Of a DNA stretch of 64,000 nucleotides, positions 8,730 to 16,828 are shown one piece after another. Source of the DNA: Chitinophaga tropicalis. GTDB lineage: Bacteria; Bacteroidota; Bacteroidia; Chitinophagales; Chitinophagaceae. The stretch covers positions 62,001 through 126,000 of the forward strand of contig NZ_WRXN01000010.1 in assembly GCF_009758205.1 (NCBI RefSeq). The letters run 5' to 3'. Below the pieces are notes generated by a model that made no database searches, was not told where the DNA came from, and saw only the letters and a list, made by a program, of their open reading frames with translations. How positions within the stretch are numbered: the stretch's first letter is position 1; every line of letters starts with the position of its first letter. Made by a program: the position numbers and the translations under genes.

Positions 8730-11700
8730 TTAGAATCTGGCACGAAGCGCCACGTTGAAGGTCCTTGGAGCGGGCACTGTACCGAAGTCGATACCGCGCA
8801 GGATAGTGCTCTGTCCTGCAGCATTCACCTCGGGATCATAACCTTTGTATTTATCCCACGAATACAGGTTACGGCCGCCCGCGCTGATGGTCAGATCGCT
8901 CAGGCCTTTCAGCTTGCCTACATTATAGCTCAGTGAAACTTCTCTCAGTTTTACAAAGGAACCATCATCAATTCTCCATTCCTGTATGTTATATACACCG
9001 GCAATAAAGCCACGTGGAATTTCACCGCGGTCTTCCCGTTCTGCCACTTTACCGTTATCCACGCCCTGTCTTGTTCTGAAGTCGGCGTTAAATACATCTA
9101 CCCCCTGCACAACATCCAGCTGTGTATGTAAGCTCAGTCTCCTGTAGGAAAAGTCATTTGTCAGTGTACCTGTCCAGTCAGGGTTAGGATCGCCTATTTT
9201 TTTCTGCAGGGATGAGCCTGTAGGCAGACCGTTGGCGTCACGTTGTGCAGTATAGCTCATAGGGTTTTTCTGTGTACCCAGTTCTGTCAGCGGTATGCCT
9301 GCTGCATTCTTTATTTCAGCGCCATTGGCATCACGTGCAAAGAAGGTACCGTAGAAGAAACCGATGGGCTGTCCGGCGGAAATAGCTACAGGCGCACCAC
9401 TGGTGGTGGCGTACAGGATCAGGTTCTGTCCTATGTTCAGCGCTTTATTCCTGTTGCGGTTGAAGATGGCTGTCATATCCCAGCTGAAGTCTTTCGTTTT
9501 CACGGGTGTTACTCCCAATACTACTTCAATGCCTTTGTTGTTGAGGGAACCGATATTGTCCAGCCGTGTTGCATACCCGTTGGTAGGTGCAATGGCACGG
9601 GCTATCAGCAGGTCTTCCACGCGTTTCTTATACCAGTTGAAAGATACATTTACACGGTTATTGAAGAAGGCCAGGTCTGTACCAATTTCCAGTTCTTTCT
9701 GCCTTTCAGGCTTTGTTTCGGGGTTGGTATATGTAGTGAGGGAATTGAATGCAGCACTACCTACAAAAGCAGATGCGCTGTAAGTATTGTAACGGCCGTA
9801 GGCTGGAATACCGGTCAGGTTACCAGATTCACCATATGCTGCACGCAGTTTGAAGAGGTCCCACCATCCGGACACTCCCAGTTTACTCCAGTAATCGGCG
9901 CCGGACAATACGTAGCTGCCGCTTAATTTAGTATAGACCTGGTTACGTTCGTTAGGACCAAATACGGAAGAACCGTCCATACGTAATGCGCCGGTGATGA
10001 AGAGATGGTTGCGGAATTTGAAGTTCTGCTGTATATACTGACCGGAAATGCTCAGCTGTGTGCGCTGATCTGTACTTTGCATAGGCGTAGCTGCGCCACC
10101 TGCTGTTTCAACGAAAGGAGGCAGGCCACGGCCCTGCAGCAGGGCGTAATTCATACGCTGATATTGTAAGGAATAGCCGACCTGTGTTACTGATGACAAT
10201 GCTTCGCTGATCTTTGCATCATAAGTAACATTCACATCATGATTGATCATGAATGAATTGTTATTACCTGCGCTTGCATAACCGTTCTGTGTGGGATCAA
10301 GTGTGGCGCCCCCGCCATAAAAGGCTGCGCTGACGTTATAAGCATATGGAGGAATAAAGGTAGTACCACTCTGGCTGTAGTTATCAATACCCATGTGATA
10401 ATCTATAGTCAGGTTACTGATGGGGTTGATCTTGACACCTGCACCTGCAATGATCCTGCTGGTTTGTTGCTGCTGTTTGAAATCTTCGATAACAGATACC
10501 GGATTTACACGGCCGCGCTCACCTACTGCTTTCAGGTTACCCAAAGCATCACGTTGCTGGATGTCATAGTAGTTACCAATAATGGTAACGGAGTTGGTGG
10601 GAGAAAAGAAGGTATTGCCATCCGGCTTCTCGTTCGATTTGCTGTATATATAGTTCATGCTTGCATTGAAGCTGATCCACTTGTTGATCTCCTGGTCCAG
10701 GTTCAGGCGAAAGCTGTAACGGCTGAAGTCTGTATTCTTAACAATGCCCTGGTTGTACAGGTATCCTGCAGAAGCATAATATCTTGTTTTATTCTGACCT
10801 CCTACTACAGATACGTTGTTATCGGAGCCTACGCCTGTGCGGAAGATATAGTCCTGGTAATCGTACCGGTTTACATCGGTAGTATTGGTGATGGATGGAG
10901 TGAGAATGGTTTGTGTGGATACGTCAGGGGTGCCACCAAATTTGGTAGGTGCACGGTTTACATCCAGTTTCCTGCGCAGCTGGTTTACGTTGAAGCTGGT
11001 AGAGAAACTAACTACCGGAGCGCCGCCGGCTCCTCTTTTGGTAAAGATCTGTACTACGCCGGCATTGGCCCTTGAACCATAGATAGCGGCGGCAGCGGCA
11101 CCGTTCAATACTTCTATGCGCTCGATATCTGCCGGGTTGATGTCTACCATACGGTTCTGTCCTACGTTACCGGTAGTGTTACCTCCTGAATAGGTAGGAT
11201 CTGTATTTGTTACTCTTGTTGTAGAGTTATCTATGATCACGCCATCAATGATATACAGGGGGTCTGTAGATCCGGATATGGTGCTGATGCCACGCAGTTT
11301 TACAGAGATGCCACCGGCAGGATCGCCGGAGTTCTGTGTTACCTGTGCACCTGCCGTTTTACCCTGCAATGCTGCCAGTACGTTGCCTGTAGCGCCTTTT
11401 GTCAGTTCGGCAGCTTTAACACTGCTGATGTAGCTACCCAGCTGTTTACGTGTAGTACCTTGCGATGTACCGGTCACTACCACTTCATCCAGTTTGGAAA
11501 CAGATACTGTCAGCTGCTGGTTGACAGTATAAGATTTACCTTCACCTATGGTGATGGCTGCTTCCCTGGTTGAAAAGCCTATCCCGGTAAATACCAGTGT
11601 ATATGTACCTGGCTTCAGGTCGGCATTGATCGCATAGGTGCCCTCTACCCCTGTTGTGGCGCCCGATCTGGTATTTTTAACTGCCACTGTAATACCCGGC

Positions 11701-11837
11701 AGCGGAGCGCCTGTTTCATCAGTTACCCTTCCTGCAATTTTGATCTGTGCAAAAGCAGCTGCGGTCAAACATTGCATGACAAGCAACAGCAACAGATATC
11801 TGCAACCGGCCCGCCAGAATTGTTGATACATTCTCAT
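8730..11837 (-). CDS. SusC/RagA family TonB-dependent outer-membrane transporter
   Basis: This 1035-residue protein has a signal peptide (residues 1-31). A carboxypeptidase-D-like regulatory domain follows (about 33-115, starting IAGRVTDETGAPLPGITV), then a TonB-box-like DEVVVTGTS. The plug domain (about 125-270) carries LAALQGKTAGAQVTQNSGDP, LRGISTISGSTDPLYIIDG and VEVLNGAAAAAIYGSRANAG. A 22-strand barrel ends in ...NVALRARF with the terminal Phe typical of barrel proteins. It imports oligosaccharides or similar ligands using TonB energy, together with the SusD encoded right after it. There is no signal-transduction (STN) domain, so it is probably not controlled by a FecR/sigma pair. Its upstream region carries two direct repeats. 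Confidence 0.95.
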   Translation of the reverse strand: MRMYQQFWRAGCRYLLLLLVMQCLTAAAFAQIKIAGRVTDETGAPLPGITVAVKNTRSGATTGVEGTYAINADLKPGTYTLVFTGIGFSTREAAITIGEGKSYTVNQQLTVSVSKLDEVVVTGTSQGTTRKQLGSYISSVKAAELTKGATGNVLAALQGKTAGAQVTQNSGDPAGGISVKLRGISTISGSTDPLYIIDGVIIDNSTTRVTNTDPTYSGGNTTGNVGQNRMVDINPADIERIEVLNGAAAAAIYGSRANAGVVQIFTKRGAGGAPVVSFSTSFNVNQLRRKLDVNRAPTKFGGTPDVSTQTILTPSITNTTDVNRYDYQDYIFRTGVGSDNNVSVVGGQNKTRYYASAGYLYNQGIVKNTDFSRYSFRLNLDQEINKWISFNASMNYIYSKSNEKPDGNTFFSPTNSVTIIGNYYDIQQRDALGNLKAVGERGRVNPVSVIEDFKQQQQTSRIIAGAGVKINPISNLTIDYHMGIDNYSQSGTTFIPPYAYNVSAAFYGGGATLDPTQNGYASAGNNNSFMINHDVNVTYDAKISEALSSVTQVGYSLQYQRMNYALLQGRGLPPFVETAGGAATPMQSTDQRTQLSISGQYIQQNFKFRNHLFITGALRMDGSSVFGPNERNQVYTKLSGSYVLSGADYWSKLGVSGWWDLFKLRAAYGESGNLTGIPAYGRYNTYSASAFVGSAAFNSLTTYTNPETKPERQKELEIGTDLAFFNNRVNVSFNWYKKRVEDLLIARAIAPTNGYATRLDNIGSLNNKGIEVVLGVTPVKTKDFSWDMTAIFNRNRNKALNIGQNLILYATTSGAPVAISAGQPIGFFYGTFFARDANGAEIKNAAGIPLTELGTQKNPMSYTAQRDANGLPTGSSLQKKIGDPNPDWTGTLTNDFSYRRLSLHTQLDVVQGVDVFNADFRTRQGVDNGKVAEREDRGEIPRGFIAGVYNIQEWRIDDGSFVKLREVSLSYNVGKLKGLSDLTISAGGRNLYSWDKYKGYDPEVNAAGQSTILRGIDFGTVPAPRTFNVALRARF

Positions 11838-11984
11838 AAGAAAAATTTAAAAGTAAAGACGATAAATAATGGCATAACATTCCTGTTTCAGCGAAATGCT
11901 ATTTCCTGAATGACTGATTTACTTACAGGTTATTGGTTGATAAGCGCTGATATAACAGGCGATTTAATACACACCTATACTTGT

Positions 11985-12077
11985 TGTTTCCCTAACGTCA
12001 ATAGATTCCTGTAAAAGATTAATTTAAGTTAAATCTGCTGTTTCCCTAACGTCAATAAATTTCTGTAAAAAGATTAA
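11985..12077. repeat. Two 38-39 bp direct repeats upstream of susC
   Basis: Two near-identical blocks at 11985-12022 and 12039-12077 both begin TGTTTCCCTAACGTCAATA and continue to CTGTAAAAGATTAA or CTGTAAAAAGATTAA. The period is 54 bp, about five helical turns. They lie in the 280-bp spacer between the regulator gene end and the susC start, so on the minus strand they sit in the susC leader or promoter zone. Each contains TTGACGTTAGGGAAACA on the minus strand. This could be a pair of operator sites or a local duplication. Confidence 0.6.
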
Positions 12078-12117
12078 GTTCAATAGTTAAAAAAATGCTT
12101 TCCGCTGATTGATCATC

Positions 12118-12864
12118 TTAAAGGATCTGTATTCCTTTCTTCTTGTATGGTTGCAGCTTTTTGGCGTTTGGCGGCAACTCTGTGATCAATATATCTATAT
12201 CGTCTGCATCACATATCTTAAGCTGTTCTGATGCATTAATTTTCTCTGATATTGACAGTACTACTACTTTCTTTGAATTCTTTACCATAGCCTGTTTCAC
12301 CTGTACAACCTCCCAGTCATTATCTGTCAGTCCGTCTTCCACATCAATAGCGTTGTTGCCTAAAAAACAGATATCTGCCCTGATCATTTTTATCTTTGAG
12401 ATAGCTTCTCCTCCTACTGTGATCTTAGATCCTTTTGCCAGCTTATCTCCTATCACGATCACTTCAATATTGGGATGATTGGCATACTCAAATGCTGCCT
12501 GTAAACTTACTGTGATAAATGTAGCCTGCAGATCTTTGGGTAACACACGGGCCAGTTCAGCAATGGTGGTTCCGCCTGTGGTTAATACAAACATGCCGTC
12601 CTGGATCAGCTGTACGGCTTTTAAAGCAATGGTCTTTTTTTCTTCCACTGCGTATACATCTTTTGATGTAATGCCGAGGTGAAATGAGTTGGATAAAGCG
12701 CCGCCATGTACCTTAATGATCTTGCCATCCTGCGCAAGCTCTGCCAGGTCCCTGCGGATAGTATCCTCAGATACCTGTATCTGCTCACTCAGATGAGAAG
12801 ACAAAACCTTGTTATGAAGGTTTACCTGGTGTAAGATATATGCGTGGCGTTCCTCCTTTAGCAT
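12118..12864 (-). CDS. DeoR/GlpR family transcriptional regulator
   Basis: I start this at the ATG at 12864 (MLKEERHAYIL), giving 248 residues; a longer frame to 12957 adds 31 residues without family character. The N-terminal winged helix-turn-helix includes LHNKVLSSHLSEQIQVSEDTIRRDL, the DeoR signature, followed by KIIKVHGGA. The C-terminal sugar-phosphate-sensing domain has TTGGTTIAELARVLP, VIGDKL, GNNAIDVEDGLTDND and VLSISEKIN. Such proteins usually repress catabolic genes and are released by a phosphorylated sugar. It is encoded between susC and the anmK/murQ genes, so MurNAc-6-phosphate or GlcNAc-6-phosphate is a reasonable effector (inference). A motif in its own upstream region recurs before the symporter gene, which would fit autoregulation. 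Confidence 0.92.
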   Translation of the reverse strand: MLKEERHAYILHQVNLHNKVLSSHLSEQIQVSEDTIRRDLAELAQDGKIIKVHGGALSNSFHLGITSKDVYAVEEKKTIALKAVQLIQDGMFVLTTGGTTIAELARVLPKDLQATFITVSLQAAFEYANHPNIEVIVIGDKLAKGSKITVGGEAISKIKMIRADICFLGNNAIDVEDGLTDNDWEVVQVKQAMVKNSKKVVVLSISEKINASEQLKICDADDIDILITELPPNAKKLQPYKKKGIQIL

Positions 12865-12921
12865 CAGGCGATTTTTATTTTGGTTGAAATACTTACCCAA
12901 AATACAACAGGATGAATTTCT

Positions 12922-12934
12922 GCAAAAAAACGCA
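12922..12934. promoter_or_regulatory. Candidate DeoR operator upstream of the regulator gene
   Basis: The 13-mer GCAAAAAAACGCA lies 58 bp upstream of the regulator start. Exactly the same 13-mer occurs at 16526-16538 in front of the symporter gene. DeoR-type regulators commonly bind A-rich direct repeats, so this is a plausible shared operator, although A-tracts make chance matches easier. Confidence 0.45.
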
Positions 12935-12999
12935 GAAAACAAAATATAAACCTGCATTTTTTTGCCGGTTTAGGCATAAACAGGAATAATCATGCAGGT

Positions 13000-14193
13000 T
13001 TATGCCGGAAAAGAGAGTTTTCCCATCGTAATTGCCGGCATACCAGGTTTTCCAAAATCAATTTTTTCTCCGCAGATGGCTTCATTGGCCAGGATAGCAA
13101 AGAGGACTGCTTCCTTTGCATCTCCGGCTATTCCCAGCTCTCCTGTGGTACGGATATTCAGGCGGGGCAACTGTTCTTTTATCAGGCCTACCAGTAATGG
13201 GTTGTGCGCCCCACCTCCGCTTACGTATACGGCATAGTCTTTCCCTGCCTGCAATACGCTCTTTAATGCATCAGCAATAGTATCTGCACTGAAGCGGGTG
13301 AGCGTTGCCATCACATCATATGCACCAAGATCAGTCGTACCGCTTCTCTCCTGCGCCTGTTCCACATAGCGGATGCTGAACAGTTCCGGGCCAGTAGTAC
13401 GGGGAAAGGGCTCTTTAAAAAATGAGTTGTCTTTCAATGCTGCCAGCAGGGCTTCACTGACAGTTCCCTGTTTTGCAAAAGCCGCATCATTATCATATTC
13501 CGCCTGGAAATATTTCCGTGCAAAGGCATCCAGCAAAGTATTGCCCGGGCCTGTATCTGTTACGAAAACGCCTTCTGCATCCAGGCTGCCGGGAAGGAAA
13601 GTAAAGTTGGCGATGCCTCCCATATTCAGCATGACCCGGTCTTCGTCTTTTTTGGAGAACAGGCAATAATCGCCGTACAATGCCAGCGGAGCACCTTCTC
13701 CGCCTGCGGCAATATGTTTCTGCCTGAAATCGCTCAGGGTGATAATACCTGTCCTAACTGCAATATGGTCCCCGTCACCTATCTGTAATGTAGCATTGGG
13801 GAAAGTTTCCAGCTTATGTAAGATCTTAGGGCTATGGTATACTGTTTGTCCGTGGGAGGCAATGAGATCTACTTCTTCCGGCTTTACTCCCCATTTTTCC
13901 AGGCAGGCCAGTATCCACTGTGCGTGCAGGCTGGCAATCCATGGGTTGAGCAGGCAGAGTTGCTGAAAGGAGATCGTTTCCTTAGCAAAGATCCTGCGGA
14001 CCTCTTCCTTTACTTCCAACGGATAAGGGACCGTATCAAAGTATTCCAGTTTTACCTGCGTATCCATACCGCTGCCGCTGATAGCGCACAGGGCCACATC
14101 CAGTCCATCCAGCGATGTACCTGACATCAGCCCTATAATGCGTCTTACCGGCTTTTCTGCTATTGCAAATAAATGCTGCAGGTTCCTGTTCAT
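13000..14193 (-). CDS. anmK: Anhydro-N-acetylmuramic acid kinase
   Basis: AnmK opens the 1,6-anhydro ring of anhydroMurNAc and phosphorylates it with ATP, giving MurNAc-6-phosphate in the cytoplasm. The 397-residue protein has the family signature RRIIGLMSGTSLDGLD near residue 17. SHGQTVYH, RQKHIAAGGEGAPL (substrate contacts and the catalytic Asp region), LNMGGIANFTFLP, DTGPGNTLLDAFA and a C-terminal VSGGGAHNPLL block are also present. The length fits the family (about 370-400). Its ATG overlaps the stop of murQ by 4 bp (ATGA), so the two are translationally coupled, and MurQ is the next enzyme in the route. The regulator gene begins 135 bp downstream on the same strand. Confidence 0.96.
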   Translation of the reverse strand: MNRNLQHLFAIAEKPVRRIIGLMSGTSLDGLDVALCAISGSGMDTQVKLEYFDTVPYPLEVKEEVRRIFAKETISFQQLCLLNPWIASLHAQWILACLEKWGVKPEEVDLIASHGQTVYHSPKILHKLETFPNATLQIGDGDHIAVRTGIITLSDFRQKHIAAGGEGAPLALYGDYCLFSKKDEDRVMLNMGGIANFTFLPGSLDAEGVFVTDTGPGNTLLDAFARKYFQAEYDNDAAFAKQGTVSEALLAALKDNSFFKEPFPRTTGPELFSIRYVEQAQERSGTTDLGAYDVMATLTRFSADTIADALKSVLQAGKDYAVYVSGGGAHNPLLVGLIKEQLPRLNIRTTGELGIAGDAKEAVLFAILANEAICGEKIDFGKPGMPAITMGKLSFPA

Positions 14194-15002
14194 GGATGTG
14201 TTTTTTTCCAGCTATCGATAGCAGCTCTTACACTGCCTTTCTCTTCTATGAGTTGTTTGGCGGTGGCCTCATCTACCTGCAGTTCTCCCATTACCATTCT
14301 TACGCCTCTGTCTATCAGTTTGTGATTGCTCAGCTGCATGTCTACCATCTTGTTTCCCTTTACACGGCCCAGCTGTATCATTATAGTTGTGGAGATCATA
14401 TTCAGAACCAGCTTCTGTGCTGTGCCGGCTTTCATACGGGTGCTGCCGGTAAGGAACTCTGCTCCTACTTCCACTTCTACGGGATACTCTGCTGCAGCTG
14501 CCAGCGGACTGTTGAAATTGCATGTTACGCATCCGGTTACAAGCCCCCTGTTGCGCATTTCTGTTACTCCGCCTATTACGTAAGGTGTAGTACCGGAGGC
14601 TGCAATCCCTATCACCACATCCTTATCTGTAATATGATATTTATCCAGGTCTTTTACCGCCTGTGCTGCATCATCTTCAGCAAATTCTACCGCTTTGCGG
14701 ATAGCTTTATCTCCGCCGGCAATGATACCTACTACCAGTTCATGCGGCACCCCAAATGTTGGCGGGCATTCGGAGGCATCGAGTATTCCCAGTCGCCCGC
14801 TGGTACCTGCTCCTATATAAAACAACCGCCCTCCCTGTTTCATCTTCTCTACAGCGGCAGTTACCAGTTTTTCTATTTGCGGGATGGCCTTTTCAACAGC
14901 CTGCGGCACTGTAATATCTTCACTGTTGATGCCTTTCAGCAGGGCGCTGATACTCATCTTCTCCAGGTTGTTAAAACGGGAGGACATTTCTGTTGTAAGC
15001 AT
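14190..15002 (-). CDS. murQ: N-acetylmuramic acid 6-phosphate etherase
   Basis: MurQ cleaves the lactyl ether of MurNAc-6-phosphate to give GlcNAc-6-phosphate and D-lactate, the committed step of cell-wall sugar recycling or scavenging. The 270-residue protein has the SIS-fold signatures RLFYIGAGTSGRLGILDASECPPTFGV (with the catalytic Glu of the SECPPTF block), GGDKAIRKAVEFAEDD, IGIAASGTTPYVIG and TGSTRMKAGTAQKLVLN. It is slightly shorter than the E. coli enzyme (298). The gene lies 27 bp after the symporter gene and overlaps anmK by 4 bp, forming an operon in the order symporter, murQ, anmK. No GlcNAc-6-P deacetylase (NagA) is in the window, so that step must be encoded elsewhere. Confidence 0.96.
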   Translation of the reverse strand: MLTTEMSSRFNNLEKMSISALLKGINSEDITVPQAVEKAIPQIEKLVTAAVEKMKQGGRLFYIGAGTSGRLGILDASECPPTFGVPHELVVGIIAGGDKAIRKAVEFAEDDAAQAVKDLDKYHITDKDVVIGIAASGTTPYVIGGVTEMRNRGLVTGCVTCNFNSPLAAAAEYPVEVEVGAEFLTGSTRMKAGTAQKLVLNMISTTIMIQLGRVKGNKMVDMQLSNHKLIDRGVRMVMGELQVDEATAKQLIEEKGSVRAAIDSWKKTHP

Positions 15003-15029
15003 AATTCAATAGCATTAAGGTTTTTCAGA

Positions 15030-16493
15030 TCAGAACAACTCTTTCTGTGCTGGCCTTGAATTGAACCAAAGCCCTGTAAACATGATCAGTCCGTTAATGA
15101 TGAGTAACTCCAGTCCCAGTTTAAAATTGCCAAACAATATTCCCTGGTTCTTTTCAAGCAGGAAGCAGATCAGTGGAGCAGCTACTGCGATAACGGGCAC
15201 CCTGTTATCAATTACTTTCCTGTTTGTCAGTATCCCGAAAGAGAACAATCCGAGCAGCGGTCCGTAGGTATAAGCCGCTACTTTCAGTATCACCGAGATC
15301 ATGCTATGACTGTTGATATATTTGAAGACCAGTACTACTACGAGAAATATTGCTGTAAATACAAGATGTACCTGCTGCCGGGTCAGCTTACGTTGTTTTT
15401 CTGTCAGGTCTTTACGTTGCTGGATGCCAAGTATGTCTATACAGAAAGAGGATGTCAGCGCTGTAATAGCTCCGTCTGCACTTGGAAACAGCGCAGAGAT
15501 CAGGGCAATGATGAAAATGATGGAAATGGCATGAGGCATGCGGGCACTGTCTAAAGCCAGTGTAGGAAACAGCCTGTCTGCCGCCGCCGTTACATTGATA
15601 CTTTCTGCGTAGAGGTACAGCAAACCTCCCAGGAACAGGAACAACATGATCACCACCAGCATGATAAAGCCCAGTGTTACTACGTTCTTCTGCGCGTCTT
15701 TCAGCGTTTTTACAGAGATGTTCTTCTGCATCATTTCCTGGTCCATGCCGGTCATGGTGATAGTAATGAAAGCGCCGCCCAGTATCTGTTTCAGGAAAAA
15801 GGAAGGGCTGTTGGGATCTGTAAAGAAGATCCTGGACATGCCGCGCTCTCCCATTATCTTCAGGCTTTCTCCCATGCTCAGGTTAAGGCTATGCAGGATA
15901 TAGATCACACAGATGACCAGTCCTGCCAGCATGCAGGTGGTTTGCAGGGTATCTGTATACACAATGGTTTTCACACCGCCTTCGAATGTATACAGTAATA
16001 TCATCAGCAGTATTACCAGTGTTGTTACCCAGAAAGGTACATTGAACTGGTTCATGATAGCTTCCTGCAGGATATTCACTACCAGGTACAATCTTGCTGT
16101 AGCGCCCAGTGTTCTTGATAATATAAAGAAGGAAGCGCCTGTTCTATAGGAAGAGGCACCGAAACGGGTGCTCAGGTAATTATAGATAGATGTGAGATGA
16201 AGACGATAATATAAAGGCAGCAGTACAAAAGCGATAACGAGGTAACCAATAAGGTAACCTATTACTACCTGGAAATAGGAGAAGGCAGTAGAACCAACGT
16301 CTCCCGGTACGCTTACAAATGTTACTCCGCTCAGGGAAGTGCCGATCATGCCAAATGCTACCAGCATCCAGTTACTGCTTCTGTTGCCTATGAAGAAGGA
16401 ATCATTACTTGCATTGCGTCCTGTATACCAGGCTACTGCCAGCAGGATTAAGAAATATGCAATAACAATAGAAAATAATAGTACTGGAGACAT
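15030..16493 (-). CDS. Sodium:solute symporter (SSS family), probable amino-sugar importer
   Basis: This 487-residue inner-membrane protein has about 13 hydrophobic segments. SSS features include an N-terminal YTGRNASNDSFFIGNRSSNWMLVAFG block, GTSLSGVTFVSVPG, the GYLIGYLVIAFVLLPLYYRLHLTSIYNYLSTRFG stretch, TFEGGVKTIVYTDTLQ and SALFPSADGAITALTSSF. It would couple sugar uptake to the sodium gradient. Because it heads the operon symporter-murQ-anmK, its substrate is probably MurNAc, anhydroMurNAc or a related amino sugar (inference from context). SSS-type permeases are known to import MurNAc in some Bacteroidota. It is transcribed away from the GH9-deacetylase gene, with candidate operators in the shared upstream region. 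Confidence 0.9.
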   Translation of the reverse strand: MSPVLLFSIVIAYFLILLAVAWYTGRNASNDSFFIGNRSSNWMLVAFGMIGTSLSGVTFVSVPGDVGSTAFSYFQVVIGYLIGYLVIAFVLLPLYYRLHLTSIYNYLSTRFGASSYRTGASFFILSRTLGATARLYLVVNILQEAIMNQFNVPFWVTTLVILLMILLYTFEGGVKTIVYTDTLQTTCMLAGLVICVIYILHSLNLSMGESLKIMGERGMSRIFFTDPNSPSFFLKQILGGAFITITMTGMDQEMMQKNISVKTLKDAQKNVVTLGFIMLVVIMLFLFLGGLLYLYAESINVTAAADRLFPTLALDSARMPHAISIIFIIALISALFPSADGAITALTSSFCIDILGIQQRKDLTEKQRKLTRQQVHLVFTAIFLVVVLVFKYINSHSMISVILKVAAYTYGPLLGLFSFGILTNRKVIDNRVPVIAVAAPLICFLLEKNQGILFGNFKLGLELLIINGLIMFTGLWFNSRPAQKELF

Positions 16494-16525
16494 AGCCGGG
16501 AATTAAAGATTTCATTCAGAAAAAC

Positions 16526-16578
16526 GCAAAAAAACGCACATTCTCGCTTCAATATAAATACAAAAACGCAAAAAAACT
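16526..16578. promoter_or_regulatory. Candidate DeoR operators upstream of the symporter operon
   Basis: GCAAAAAAACGCA at 16526-16538 is identical to the 13-mer in front of the DeoR-type gene. A related GCAAAAAAACT follows at 16568-16578, 42 bp away (four helical turns). The first site begins 33 bp upstream of the symporter ATG. Together they suggest repression of symporter-murQ-anmK by the regulator encoded downstream. Confidence 0.45.
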
Positions 16579-16644
16579 AAATTTATATGCAGAAGTAGTT
16601 TGTCAGTTTAAATTTCTTTTTGATGTAGAAATTGAGGAAAACTG

Positions 16645-16720
16645 CTCAAAAAATGAGTTTCGCCTTCGGCAAAAACTCATTCTTGAGGGAGATTTTTTAC
16701 GCTGCGCGGCTGTTTTTTGA
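16645..16720. repeat. UUCG-loop hairpin plus CGCTGCGCGGCT block (repeat copy B)
   Basis: Arms CTCAAAAAATGAGTTTCGCC (16645-16664) and GGCAAAAACTCATTCTTGAG (16668-16687) pair around a TTC(G) loop. They are followed by GATTTTTT, then ACGCTGCGCGGCTG (about 16699-16712) and a second T run. The design matches the copies at 1899-1972 and 54263-54330. Its location between divergent genes argues against a plain terminator role. Confidence 0.65.
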
Positions 16721-16731
16721 ATAAAGGGATT

Positions 16732-16753
16732 GGGCTGCAGGCCGGCTAAAAAA
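16732..16753. repeat. GC-rich palindrome with A-tract (copy 1)
   Basis: GGGCTGCAGGCCGGCT followed by six A. Related sequences lie at 19481-19503 (CAGGCCTGCGGCCGGCTGAAAAA) and 52041-52061 (CAGGCCTGCAGCCGG plus A-run). All are intergenic and all end in an A-tract. Confidence 0.5.
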
Positions 16754-16828
16754 TTCGGACTGATGCACTATATATGCAGGAGTGATTAAATTTAAACCGC
16801 ATTTTTTATGAGATAAACCACTTGCTTT

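Larger units (their letters stand above)
16494..16828. other. Divergent intergenic region with operators and repeats
   Basis: The 335-bp space between the divergent symporter and GH9 genes carries three kinds of sequence. Candidate DeoR sites lie at the symporter end (16526-16538 and 16568-16578). Repeat copy B (UUCG hairpin plus CGCTGCGCGGCT) lies at 16645-16720, and a GC-rich palindrome at 16732-16753. A terminator-like hairpin between two divergent promoters is odd and suggests the hairpin is a dispersed repeat rather than a simple terminator. Confidence 0.65.

Noticed and set aside
14163..15059. A 298-codon plus-strand open frame opposite murQ.
   Set aside because: murQ is certain; the antisense frame has unusual Cys/Tyr/His content typical of shadows.
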